Below are positions 20,241-32,200 of a stretch of DNA of 64,000 bases, in pieces. The DNA is taken from assembly GCF_000003815.2 (NCBI RefSeq), contig NC_049990.1:20474015-20538014 (forward strand). Reading direction: 5' to 3'. Source of the DNA: Branchiostoma floridae. Taxonomy: Eukaryota; Chordata; Leptocardii; Amphioxiformes; Branchiostomatidae. The position numbers and the translations under genes are program-made. The notes below the pieces were generated by a model. It was not told the origin of the DNA and ran no database searches. It saw only the letters and a list, made by a program, of their open reading frames with translations. Position 1 is the stretch's first letter, and each line of letters opens with the position of its first letter.

Positions 20241-20879
20241 GAGTCCGAGAAGATTGGCCAGGCAAGATCGCACCACAGGGGCATATATGAACATACAAAA
20301 TACTAAGTAATTACTAGCTTGCAATTTTCAGACCAATCTAGTACATATACTAGTAATGCCATATTGCCAGAATAACAAGAAAACCTTACCGTTATATGAT
20401 CTTTTTACAAAATCGAATGATAAAGGAGTATCTTCTAGACTAGGTTTTATATAACATGTGAAATCGGAGTCATTTGTTGCTTTGCAAATACTTCATTTTA
20501 GGAATTGTCCTGACTAACAGCTTTTAGGAATACATGTAGTCCTGAAATGCAAGACTAAACAGCTTCAAAATTAGGATCTGGGACACGTCCCCATAATTAT
20601 TACTACACACACACAGTGCTGGTACTTGTGTTCCTGCAAGGAATGCCTCCCAGACACATTCCCGAAGGGCCCAGCCAGTGGTGCACATGGACAGGCCAGC
20701 CTAGGTCACTGGCAGGTTGGAGATTAGCAATTACTATGCCTGTCAATCAGCTGAGTGCCATATGATGGGGCTATGAATGGGGGGATCTGAGTAGCCTGAC
20801 GTGATAGCCAGGCCAGGTAGACAGCCCAGGTAGACAGCCCAGGTAGACAGCCCAGCTCTTTCATCGAACCCCCCTCTCC

Positions 20880-21780
20880 ATTCTGTGTAAGATACTAAAG
20901 GTAGCCACGTACAGAAAGCTCATAGAAAAGAGTTCCAGAAGAGTCACTTGACAATTTACCGCCACACCACGAAAACGTTGTGCAGGCTCAATCTACTCAA
21001 ATGCAACAAGACTGGCAATAAAAATATTATTGCCATGACGACGATTGAGGGGAACAACAATACAGCTCAAATCAGAAATAGACTGGAAAGTTTCCCTGTC
21101 GCACTATCCCTGGCACAATATACGAGCCCACCTGTAATATAAACCTACAGCCAGCAGAAATGTACTATCACTGGTACAGCACAATGGTCTGCCAGTAACC
21201 CAAACCTACAGCTGAGCACTACAGTGTGTACTGGAGATTTAAAAAAATAAGGAAGAACCAACTGTTTCCAGCACTTCCGTCCTTGAATGACTTTCTTGCA
21301 TCTAACCCACATGGCTGTCCTACTTCGTAATATTCCAGTCCTTGGATAGTATAATAGGCCTTGAACAATTATATTTGGCTCTGAATATGATAACCATTTG
21401 GATGCCATCATTCAAGATCATGACCTCTATATGAAGTATTTCCTGTCTGCCTGTGGCATATGGCTTGAACAAGCTCTAGAAAAGAAAATGTATCCTTCAT
21501 AACATAACATAACAACCAAGACAACGTGATCCATTGTGCAGAGTTTCCCTGCCTAGTTTCAAAGGACAAATTCCTCCAGGGAGCAAGTGTGACCTATATT
21601 CCACCATTGCATACCAGAGATACATCTGGAACAAATTTGGGGGGGGGGGGGGGGGTCTTGCATACCCAGCATACTGCATTCCGTGGAAAAATGCCTGTGC
21701 AATTTAGAATTTAGACTTTGGAAGATTGAATGCAATATATACCACTTGACGACTCCCCTGAGGCGTCGTCAAAAAAGGTC
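20880..21780. other. gene-free stretch
   Basis: No supported coding exon. A 16-base G run lies at 21642-21657. The rest is unique sequence without recognisable family. Confidence 0.4.
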
Positions 21781-21785
21781 ATGTC

Positions 21786-21966
21786 CAGAACACGAAATAT
21801 CAAAAATTGAGGTTCCATTGCAGTAATTTTCTTCTACCCTAGCAAGCCGCTAGGGGGCCGATTATCGAACTTGACCTTCGTTTTCGTGACCCCTACCCAC
21901 CTACCAAATATCATCAGTATCCATCCAAGGGTTCTTGAGTTACTAATGCTGTTAACAGACGGACAG

Positions 21967-21997
<31 letters not shown>

Positions 21998-22076
21998 TAG
22001 ACACGCACACAGAGCAGAGAGAGAGAGAGAGACAAACACGCTCAAAACATAACCTTCTAGCGAAGGTAATGTTAAA
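21786..22076. repeat. microsatellite-tailed dispersed repeat
   Basis: Shares the blocks AGCCGCTAGGGGGCC and ATCCATCCAAGGGTTCTTGA, then (CA)n, (GA)n and a terminal hairpin ACCTTCTAGCGAAGGT, with the copies ending at 3720 and 62937. Confidence 0.7.
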
Positions 22077-22870
22077 GAGGGGGGCGTTAAACCTGGAGTC
22101 CAGTCTTTTCGTGGCTTGGCCTACGCAAGGACCTTGGCCTACGTAATGCAGTCTCTCTGTGGGGAAGATGAAGCTCTCTACCGCCTGGGAAATCGTTTGC
22201 GCCCGGTAGGATTTTCACGCGGTATGTGAGTTTTACCCAGTGGAAGTAATTTTCCGTCGCGAAATAGACTCCCGTGGATGGCTCATGCCGTGCAAAACTT
22301 CTACCGGGTGCGAAAGATCAACCCGGCGGCAGAAAGATTCTCCTGTCCCGAAGGGGGCCTGGCCAACCCACGGTAGACTGGATTCCAAGTCGGTCTGTAA
22401 CGGCAGAGGTTAGGGTACCACTTCTTCCCTTTCGGGCTTGTGACACTGGTCCAGTTTTGAAATTGTTCTACCCAGCATCCTAATGGAGATTCAAATCTCC
22501 TGCAAATCTCTTGTATGTGTACAAAGTTATGATCTCCAAGCAGACGTGAGGCGCTTTCCAGCTCCCCGTGCCTTTGAAAGACATCTGCCCGAAGGTTTGA
22601 GACGTCAGACCGTACAATTTCAACATATCTTAGGTCCTAACTACCTTCAAAGGTGACATAGACTAAAAATGTAACCTCTAATTGATCTCATCTATTAATA
22701 ACCAGATCATTTCTACCTCGCGCCAATATAACGTTACGAAAATTCACAAGTCAACTCCTGCTATTTTAGTCAGAACCTGTCTACACATGTATGCAGTGAA
22801 AAAAAAAGTACTATATAGTGCGAGAACCTGATACTTCTTGTTTATGTGCCCAAGAGCAATATATCCAGAC

Positions 22871-23246
22871 TAGGGCTGGGTATCGGTACAGCATACCGGT
22901 ACAAAACTGTTTTTTCATATTGGACCGGTCCAGAAAAACCGGACCTGAAAAAATCGGTGGACTGTTTGTTGGACAGTTTAGAAAATTAACAGATTATTTT
23001 ATCAGACATTCACACGTTTTGGCGCTTGCAGGTGGAAGAAAATAACAAGAGTGAAGTAGAGTTTATAGTAACTTCTACCAAGTTTTACAGCCAATCGTAC
23101 ATTCGTACAGGTGCAGTTAGCGTTGTAGGATTTTAAAACGCCAGCGTAAGTCTAATACTCCACCAAACAGATTTATGAGTCATACTGAATCAGGTCCGGA
23201 CCTGATCCTTTGGACCTGAATTTTCTGTACCGGTACCCACCCCTCG
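22871..23246. mobile_element. hAT-like MITE
   Basis: Ends are TAGGGCTGGGTATCGGTACA and, inverted, GTACCGGTACCCACCCCTCG. TCCAGAC directly repeats on both sides (22864-22870 and 23247-23253), extending to 8 bp with one mismatch, the hAT target size. Confidence 0.75.
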
Positions 23247-23249
23247 TCC

Positions 23250-25300
23250 AGACCATAACATACAAGTCTAAAATATACCATCTATGCTATGATACTTTGT
23301 CAGTACACAAGAAAACGAGACACAAGCAGAAAAAAAGATTCTCATGTTTAATTTAGGACACATCATCTTCAGTGGGTACAGTGGGTATAAATACAAAATC
23401 CTGCAATGCACCATGGGACAGCAAACGGAAAAGCACTCTGGGTAGTTAAATCTGCCGACATTTTCAACTTAGAAAAACGACACAGCAAACGAGAAAGTAA
23501 AAGCAAAAAACTCAAAAACATGTGTAAACCAAGGACACAAGTTGTAGGAATGACTTCCAAATAAGACCAACAAAAGGCTAAACATGTCTAAAAATAAGAT
23601 GCAAGACAAATCTGAGTTACAAATGACACATCTTACGACAAAAGTGCAAGATGTGACAAAATTTTGTGCTGATTTAGGTGATGCCACAACTCGGGTTGTT
23701 TCTGGACCAATCATGAGCCAGCAATTACCATGTGTACAATCAACTGACCAATTACAGGAGAGCATCCTACAGTGCTATCATGCATACATTACACTCTGCT
23801 GACCAATAGGAAGCTAGCATGTCCCTAAATCCCTTCCCTGTGTAATACAGGGACATTTAGCCATAAAATAGCATGTACATTTGAGTGTCAAGGTGTTCTA
23901 GATGTCAGTATTTCACTCCATTTGGTTCTTGTAGGCTTTTTTAGGTTCCAAAGCAATCATCTCTAAGTTGTGGTATAATGTTATCAGTTTCATTTTTGTT
24001 TTAAATTTGTACAGATAGGCCTTATACTTGCTTGTTTCAGCCGAGTACATAGGAAACCAACAACTGAACTCTATAGTAAGTCTTCTTGAAGCATATGTGA
24101 GGGAACATACACTTCAAATGTTTATATGGAATGAACTGAATTGACTAGTAAAGTGAATACATCTCTGATAAAAGTTGTGTTGTTTTTAAGTAGCAAAGTG
24201 GTTTGCCGAGTGTTTCACACTGATTCAGAGCCAGAGTTTCTGACGGAACAATATAGCGTTTTAAGGACAAGCTTTCACTAGCATTCTAGCCAAGAACGTT
24301 ACAGGACAACACAAGGAAAAATAAATGCTCTTTGTACAAGTATTACAGTGGAATTGGGTGACTGTAACAATTGGTAGTTTTAATAGAAAGTTCAGGTTTT
24401 ATGTGGATTGTAAGATTACTCAGTAAGACCACATAAACCAAGACTTCCTTTCCAATTAAGTTATGTTAATTAAGTGTAAGTTGAGTCATCCACATCAAAA
24501 AGATGGGCTATACCATGTGGAGGACGGGGGTGAGCAGGTTCAGATAGGGGACAGGGGTGCTGAATTCCACAAAATACAAACTGCTAGTACCAAACACACT
24601 CACTGATACTCCTAACTACTTAACCGTCCCCCTACCGAGGTTGCCATATGGCACCATACCTGTACCAGTTACAAGGTACCTCGGCAAGGGAAGGGTTAAC
24701 TTAACCCTACCACCTTTCATATGCCTACCACTGATACAAAATCAAACAACTTTGAACACCATGTTCCATGCAATTATTTTTTCTTTTAACACGTCCATTT
24801 AGGAAGCTATTTACCATTACTACATAACTCCCAATTACACAATGGCACGACCCACAATTCTGTCCAAAATTGTTTGATTCTGGATCAGTACACTATTCGG
24901 TAGGGGTGGTCAGGCTAGTATCCTGGGAACACAGTGAGCATGACAACAACACAGATAAATTACAAATTAGGATTAGTGCCTATTTTAAGTGCCCTCATTT
25001 ACAAAGGTTCTCTTTGGAAAGATTGGTTTTAAACATGTCTGCAATTCAACAAGCAAATCCACTAATTAAATGCTGTCATAATCTTTCTATCCACCTCCAT
25101 TTTGACTACAAAAAAATACCTCTCTTTCTTCAATCACGAAGTGTTCCAATGTCTTAAAAACAGGTCTTTCAACTGTTTATTTTTTAGTAACTTTTTTTCT
25201 CTCTCTACTCTGACTTTGACCCAGCCTAGGTGAAACTACTTCACAACTTTGTACACCCCCCCCCCCCCTGCAAGAGTGGTTCTGTCCGACATCTCTACAT
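23250..25300. other. intergenic DNA downstream of TFDP
   Basis: AT-rich, with no supported exon on either strand. A minus-strand ATTAAA near 23348 could serve a longer TFDP 3' UTR. Confidence 0.35.
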
Positions 25301-25325
25301 TACAGTACACCATACCAGTGGCATA

Positions 25326-26082
25326 TTTATTACAGGTTCCCTCCATACGTAAAGTCTCACCCCGGAATTAACTACAATCTGTACAGGTTCATTTTGATTT
25401 CATCAAAAACTTCTCAAGTATGGTTCTTCTTCTTTTTATCTAAACCTTAAATGTCGATTCACAAAAATCCACACACTACCAGACAATAGATTTTCCTGCG
25501 GTGTCTTTTTTTTTAATCTTGAAAGGCCTTCCCTTGTGTTAGACCCCTTTTATGTTGCTCTAGGCATTTTAAGGTAAAATACCAGAGCACTGTAATTAAC
25601 AAGAAGTGTGTGGATTTCTGCTTGCATTGGGCAAACAAACATGAAGAGTTCAAGTTCAAGTCTGTTATTCTCATCTGATAACTGCATTTTCATACAACAC
25701 AGTACAAATCGTCTAAAATATCTACGTATACAATCTACAAAAATGCTTGTAGAAACCCATCCACCGCCGATCGGGTGGCATGCCGTTGCCTCGGCAACAA
25801 CAATCACTTGTCATGACAAGGCCCGTGGGAATAAGTGGGGTCGTTACCATGGTGATGACCCTAAGTAGCCTTGTTTCTGACAAACAAGAAAAACACGCTG
25901 TTGCTATATTACCATAGCAACCGAATACCCCCTAAACTGACCCATTTCAATGAAAGTCCCATTCATTTCCCCTCAACCTGAGTGACATATAGAATTGACA
26001 ACGAACAAATCACCATGACAACCAAAACTAGTTTCCATGGCAACAGTGTACACTGTCTCCATGGCAACCCCAAACAGCGGTC
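25326..26082 (-). other. putative TFDP 3' UTR with poly(A) signals
   Basis: Follows the TFDP stop codon. AATAAA in minus orientation occurs at 25326-25331 and again at 25176-25181. The exact cleavage site is not known. Confidence 0.45.
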
Positions 26083-26224
26083 TTAGTTGTCGTCTTCGTA
26101 GTCGTCATCGTCATCGTCCGAGTATGGCGTCTCGCCTCTCGAAGACCCGATGCTCGACTGGCGCGATACGGCCCGTCCGCCCGCCGTTGCCATGGCAACT
26201 TCTTGGTCAACATTTACTGGCAAC
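26083..26224 (-). CDS. TFDP: TFDP exon 13: acidic C terminus
   Basis: Reads [20 protein letters not shown], then [20 protein letters not shown] and TAA at 26083-26085. The acidic end and ETPxS motif correspond to VETPVS...DEDD of DP1. Confidence 0.92.
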
Positions 26225-29200
26225 CTAGAGAGAACAGGTAGCAACAATTAAATCCTGATCACAACACAAACTAGCCTGGATACATTACAGATAATAGTTC
26301 ACTCCGACATTTATCATACACTACATACAGTTGCCTCTCTGCTATTCTATTTGGGAACCTTGACATCTCTAACGTCTGGAATCATCCAAATTTTGGACGA
26401 GGGTGCTGATTGGTCCCTACACATGAGAGAATTCAGGAATTAGTTCAAGGGCGAGGAACAGGCATTCCAACACCCAAAACACCCTCTGTCCGCTTGCAGG
26501 AGGGTCTGTTATCATGAAACGAGCGATCAAGAACCCATTCCTTCATTTGCTCATTAAATGAAAAAGACTTGAATATACAGTAACCATTCCCAAATGGGTA
26601 GCAGAAGCAAACATAGGAGTGGTACCCAGGCTACACACAAACAACTTTCTCTTCTCTCTTACAAAGCCAGACAGCACTAAAATTTCTGTTTATTCCTCAA
26701 AATTCATCACGATAGAAATATCTGTAATAAAACCTGAAAGAAGAATGCATCATACGCATCTTCCAATGTCTTTAGGCACATAGGGTGGTGCCTATATTCT
26801 ATAGCCCTTAGGCCACACAGTTGTCAAAGCACTTCTTGTGGGTACTTTTTCTTCTCAGTGCTGAGTACTAAGCAGAGAAAGCAGTAAAACTGTGTATTGT
26901 CACATAATAATTAATACCATCAGCACAGAAAACTTCAAAACGAGATTTACCAGATTGAAAAAGAGACAGAGTTTGTCTCAATACTGTGGTGGTGGGGTGT
27001 GACGAAAGCTGTAAATAATTGGATTTTGGGCCCCATGGCTGTTTCCCTTGGTACTGCAGTGGAACTTCATGTTTTGATATCTTGCGTTCTGAACAAGCTA
27101 TGGATTTTTGGGTGTCAGATAGCTCTTGTGCTTGTGAAGAAGGACATAAGTTTGGGCGACTTGCGACTAGGTTTGAAATTGCAGGGGTATTTTTGTAAAA
27201 AGAGGGTAACTCAAGAAAGAAATAACGGATTTTCATGATTTTTGGTATCTAGTCTACCGTATATCAATTATCATATGCTAACCTGGACAAAGCTGACGAT
27301 GCAGCTGCTGCAGATGGGAGTGGCTTCACGGTTGTTGCCATGGTAGCCGTTGCCGTGGTGAACTGTGTGGTGGACGCCCCCGCCTTGATACCGCTGGGAC
27401 CGGCGATTATGGAGGTACTGGTACTGGCTCCTCTGGCCATCTCTGGGTGGGAGAAAAAGAAAGCAAGAGCTGAAATCTCTTTTGTATATGTCACAGTAGA
27501 GATCACGATCCAGTAGAATCGCCGATTCTCCTAGGAGAGATCACGATCGGAGTTTGTCCTAGGAGAATNNNNNNNNNNNNNNNNNNNNNNNNNNNNNNNN
27601 NNNNNNNNNNNNNNNNNNNNNNNNNNNNNNNNNNNNNNNNNNNNNNNNNNNNNNNNNNNNNNNNNNNNNNNNNNNNNNNNNNNNNNNNNNNNNNNNNNNN
27701 NNNNNNNNNNNNNNNNNNNNNNNNNNNNNNNNNNNNNNNNNNNNNNNNNNNNNNNNNNNNNNNNNNNNNNNNNNNNNNNNNNNNNNNNNNNNNNNNNNNN
27801 NNNNNNNNNNNNNNNNNNNNNNNNNNNNNNNNNNNNNNNNNNNNNNNNNNNNNNNNNNNNNNNNNNNNNNNNNNNNNNNNNNNNNNNNNNNNNNNNNNNN
27901 NNNNNNNNNNNNNNNNNNNNNNNNNNNNNNNNNNNNNNNNNNNNNNNNNNNNNNNNNNNNNNNNNNNNNNNNNNNNNNNNNNNNNNNNNNNNNNNNNNNN
28001 NNNNNNNNNNNNNNNNNNNNNNNNNNNNNNNNNNNNNNNNNNNNNNNNNNNNNNNNNNNNNNNNNNNNNNNNNNNNNNNNNNNNNNNNNNNNNNNNNNNN
28101 NNNNNNNNNNNNNNNNNNNNNNNNNNNNNNNNNNNNNNNNNNNNNNNNNNNNNNTCTCCTAGGACAAACTCCGATCCAATCTCAAATGATGCTAAGCTAT
28201 AGGAAACAGCAATACTGTTTTGATAAACAATATTATTTAGTATCAATGCAAACCTACTAACTCATTACCAACTAGAGTTCCACGACCCCATACCTTCGCC
28301 AAATGATTCTATCTTTTACAACTGCTGTATTAGTTGTGTTTGTCATTAATTATGCAAATAAAGTTATATATAAAGAGTACAACAAGGGGTATTCTGTATC
28401 GTCCAAGGTGCAGCCCGACTCGCGGAAGGGCCAGGACCGAGGGCGGTGCACAATACACTGTGCTGTATTTTATTCATATCATGCCAACCCGAGGAAACTC
28501 AAGTTTATCGAAAGAAAAGAGCAAAAGACGTGACATTGACTAACATCACGGGAACAAATTTACATTTGAATTCAATTGAATACAAAAGAACCGATGACAT
28601 GACAGTTTGGTGTAAGAACATTCGTACAAATTTTTGCCAGCTGCACACGCTAGCAGGTTCGAATCGATCTGTGTAGCCCAGGGCCATACGGTAAAATACG
28701 GACCAGTTGGAACACCGATATCAAATGATATACAGTCCTGATAAATTTTCAAGAGGGATTCCCCCAGACTCAATACATTATAGTCCACATACTCAATACC
28801 CAGACTCAATGTATTCTAGTCTACATTGTCATTGTCCTTGCGTAGTGTCATAGTCTGCATCAGGGCTCTAGCCAGCGTCCGTTTTTCCGTTAATTGATGG
28901 AAATTTGCTGCGTGTGACGGAAAATTTTTTAAACCAATCCGTCAACCTTGACGGACAAAAATTCTTGGTGGAAGCTACAAGCGGCTTGGGGACACACACT
29001 GTTTGTCTTGCTATTGTTATGATTGTTGACTTGAGTGTGTCGGTGCCCTTTCGCATACGATAATCTCATTAAAAACCCGCTTTTCAAGGTCTCAGTTCCG
29101 TCTTTCTAACTTAATTTTTGCGGTTTTCGTGACAATGAGAATTGGCTGACGGAAAAAAATTTCGAGCTGGCTAGAGCCCTGGTCTGCATAGACTGACTGA

Positions 29201-32200
29201 CAGTAGTAGGTGGCAAGACTTACCTTCAACATAAGGCTCCAGCGCCCTGGGAACCAGCGTCTTGGCGATTTTCAGGTTCTCTGGGGCACACTTTCCCGAC
29301 TCCAGCCCGTACGCCATACCCATCCGCTTCAACACCTCGATGTCATCGTGGATCTCAAACGTGTTATCGAAGTTAAACAAATATTCATACCTGGGAGGGA
29401 GAAATGTCTGTGTTAGTGTCTTCTTTTAACATCCACAGCTGTAAGTAAGCAGCTAGTTAGAGCATGTCTTATCATTCAAAATATAGGACTTAAATTTAAA
29501 CTTTTAGTTAGAATTGTGTCCCGTGAGGTCTAGCAATTATTGGACTTCATATACACATACCATACCTTATATCTTACAACTTTGCAATATTCATAACCGC
29601 GAACACAGATAGGCTAAGACCGAACACAATACCTCCGTTTATATAATAGGTAATGACAATCAGATGACCTATTGTTGGGATGCTACAGTTAATAACTGTT
29701 TTCTTGCTGGTGTTACCTACTGTTTGTGGACTAAGACTTACTTGTCGTTGGAGATGCTACAGTCGATGACTGTTTTCTTGCTGGTGTTACCTACTGTTTG
29801 TGGACTAAGACTTACTTGTCGTTGGAGATGCTACAGTCGATGACTGTTTTCTTACTGGTGTTACCCACTGTTTGTGGACTAAGACTTACTTGTCGTTTGA
29901 GATGCTACAGTCGATGACTGTTTTCTTGCTGGTGTAACCTACTGTTTGTGGACTTACTTGTCGTTGGAGATGCTACAGTCGATGACTGTTTTCTTGCTGG
30001 TGTTACCTACTGTTTGTGGACTAAGACTTACTTGTCGTTGGAGATGCTACAGTCGATGACTGTTTTCTTGCTGGTGTTACCTATTGTTTGTGGACTAAGA
30101 CTTACTTGTCGTTTGAGATGCTACAGTCGATGACTGTTTTCTTGCTGGTGTAACCTACTGTTTGTGAACTTACTTGTCGTTGGAGATGCTACAGTCGATG
30201 ACTGTTTTCTTGCTGGTGTTACCTATTGTTTGTGGACTAAGACTTACTTGTCGTTTGAGATGCTACAGTCAATGACTGTTTTCTTGCTGGTGTTACCTAT
30301 TGTTTGTGGACTATGACTTACTTGTCGTTGGAGATGCTACAGTCAATGACTGTTTTCTTGCTGGTGTTACCTACTGTTTGTGGACTTACTTGTCGTTGGA
30401 GATGCTACAGTCGATGACTGTTTTCTTGCTGGTGTTGACGATGATGAAGGGCAGCTGGATGGCAGAGTTCTGGTTGGGCGGCCCCGTGCCCGCCTGTTCC
30501 ATGCGCTTGTTCCTCTGCACCAGGTTTTTGAAGGCGATTTGCTGTAGTATAAGCTCTTGTAGCTGCTGCTGCTTCTGCTTGATCCTGTCTATCCGCCGCT
30601 GCTTTTCAAGCTGTAGGGTCAACACAACAACAAACTTTCAACAACAACGTTCTCCTTACATTTTCATTGGCAGAAGTTAGTAAATAAATATGGCAGGGTT
30701 GGACCAAGTCCACTAGCCCTATTGTCCCGGGCAAGTGAAATTACTGATCGGGCAAGTGCATGTCTTACCCCACTTGTCCGATCAGGCAAGTAAGATTTTT
30801 CCATCAGAGAGATTTTGATATACTTGTTACTTTTCACAGTCAAAGCAGCAAGCATTGTTCAACACATAAAAATAGAGCCATCAATAAAAGAATTCCATTG
30901 ATGGAATTGAAAGAATTCCACTGATGGAATTGAAAACACTTAAGTGAAAAAGTTAGTTCAGACAAGTAAATTTACTTGCCTGATAGGAGAAGTGAATTTC
31001 AGAAAACTTTTTCCAACGATGCATCATGGCATCCAATTTAGAACCTGGCACTACTATCTGGATGGTACCCAGGCTAATGATATGTAAGATTGATGTTCAA
31101 TAACATCAGAGGGGTGTATATTCTATTTTCATTGAATGATATCTATGATAGTTGCTTGTAATCAGAAACTGTTGTATGTTAGAGTCATTGGCAACATAAG
31201 CAATGTATAGGTAGGAATGTCACAGTTGCACTGCCTGACCTCTAGGTTCTGACACTCCTGTGCAGAGTTGGTGGGCAGGCCGATCCACTTGATCTCTTTC
31301 TTCTCCTTGGAGATGATGTTCATGGCCATCAGCACGTTCAGGGCGTCGTACACGCGTCTTCGGATGTTCTTCTGGTCATACGCCTGGAGGGAAACACGAT
31401 ATACACGTTAAAATACTTCCCAAACCATCTCCTTTTCTCTGGCCATAGGCCACACAAGTTTTGCCCAAACACTGCAGCAGTCCACTTGTCACTTTATCAA
31501 TTACCATGCACTTTCCCAAATGCTGAGTTGACAAAAGCAGTGTATACCATCTTTCAAAAAGCTTTTTGTATGATTAGGATGGTAATTGAACTCATGACCT
31601 ACAGCATACTAGGCGAGTTTTAAATCTCAACACACTGCAGCACCATAAATTATTGCCATCCTCCAATCTCCTGCGACATTGGATTTTTGCGCCATGGTCA
31701 TAATACATCTTGTTAAATGAAATACACATTGTTCATAACTAGAAAGGCCACATTGGCAAGCAAATGCACAATATTTCCCTCTGAACGATCCCATATGCAA
31801 GAATAGCCTGATTAAATCTCGCTTATAGCCGCCCGGCAAACATCCGCCGGCCGGGAGGGGCCAGTTACAGCCCTGGACAGCGGAGTTTGTGTTACACAGA
31901 CTAATGCGAAAATCGATTTGAAAATAAAATGCCAAAAGCACCCTTGGCAAGTAAATGATCCCCGTAACAAGTGTGTACTGTTCCAAAGGAAAATGGACTC
32001 TTCAATATTCCTAAAAAAGGAGGAGAGAGCAAACTACTCACATTTCCTATCTGGTCGGAGGGCGACAGGTGCCTCTGGGGGTCGCTGAACTCCGCCACTA
32101 ACTCGTCCGCGACCTCGTTGTACGATGTGGTGCCTTTCCTCTGGACCTTCTCACACACCTTCATGGAGAAATGTCGCAGACCCTTCCCTCCCTTTTCTCC

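Larger units (their letters stand above)
19038..20872. mobile_element. 1.8-kb fold-back element with about 250-bp inverted arms
   Basis: The arm 19038-19290 is the reverse complement of 20606-20872, from GGGTTTGATGAAAGAGCTGG to ACACAAGTACCAGCACTGTG, with few mismatches. The right arm has one extra copy of the short AGGTAGACAGCCC unit. The 1.3-kb centre has no coding capacity and includes a possible tRNA-derived SINE. Confidence 0.8.

Noticed and set aside
27503-28246. Long minus-strand open frame across the gap
   Set aside because: It is open only because it consists of unknown bases.
29736-30321. Decoy exon-10 copies as alternative cassette exons
   Set aside because: Each lacks a proper upstream pyrimidine tract; the only AG (in ACAGTAG) would put the copy out of frame.
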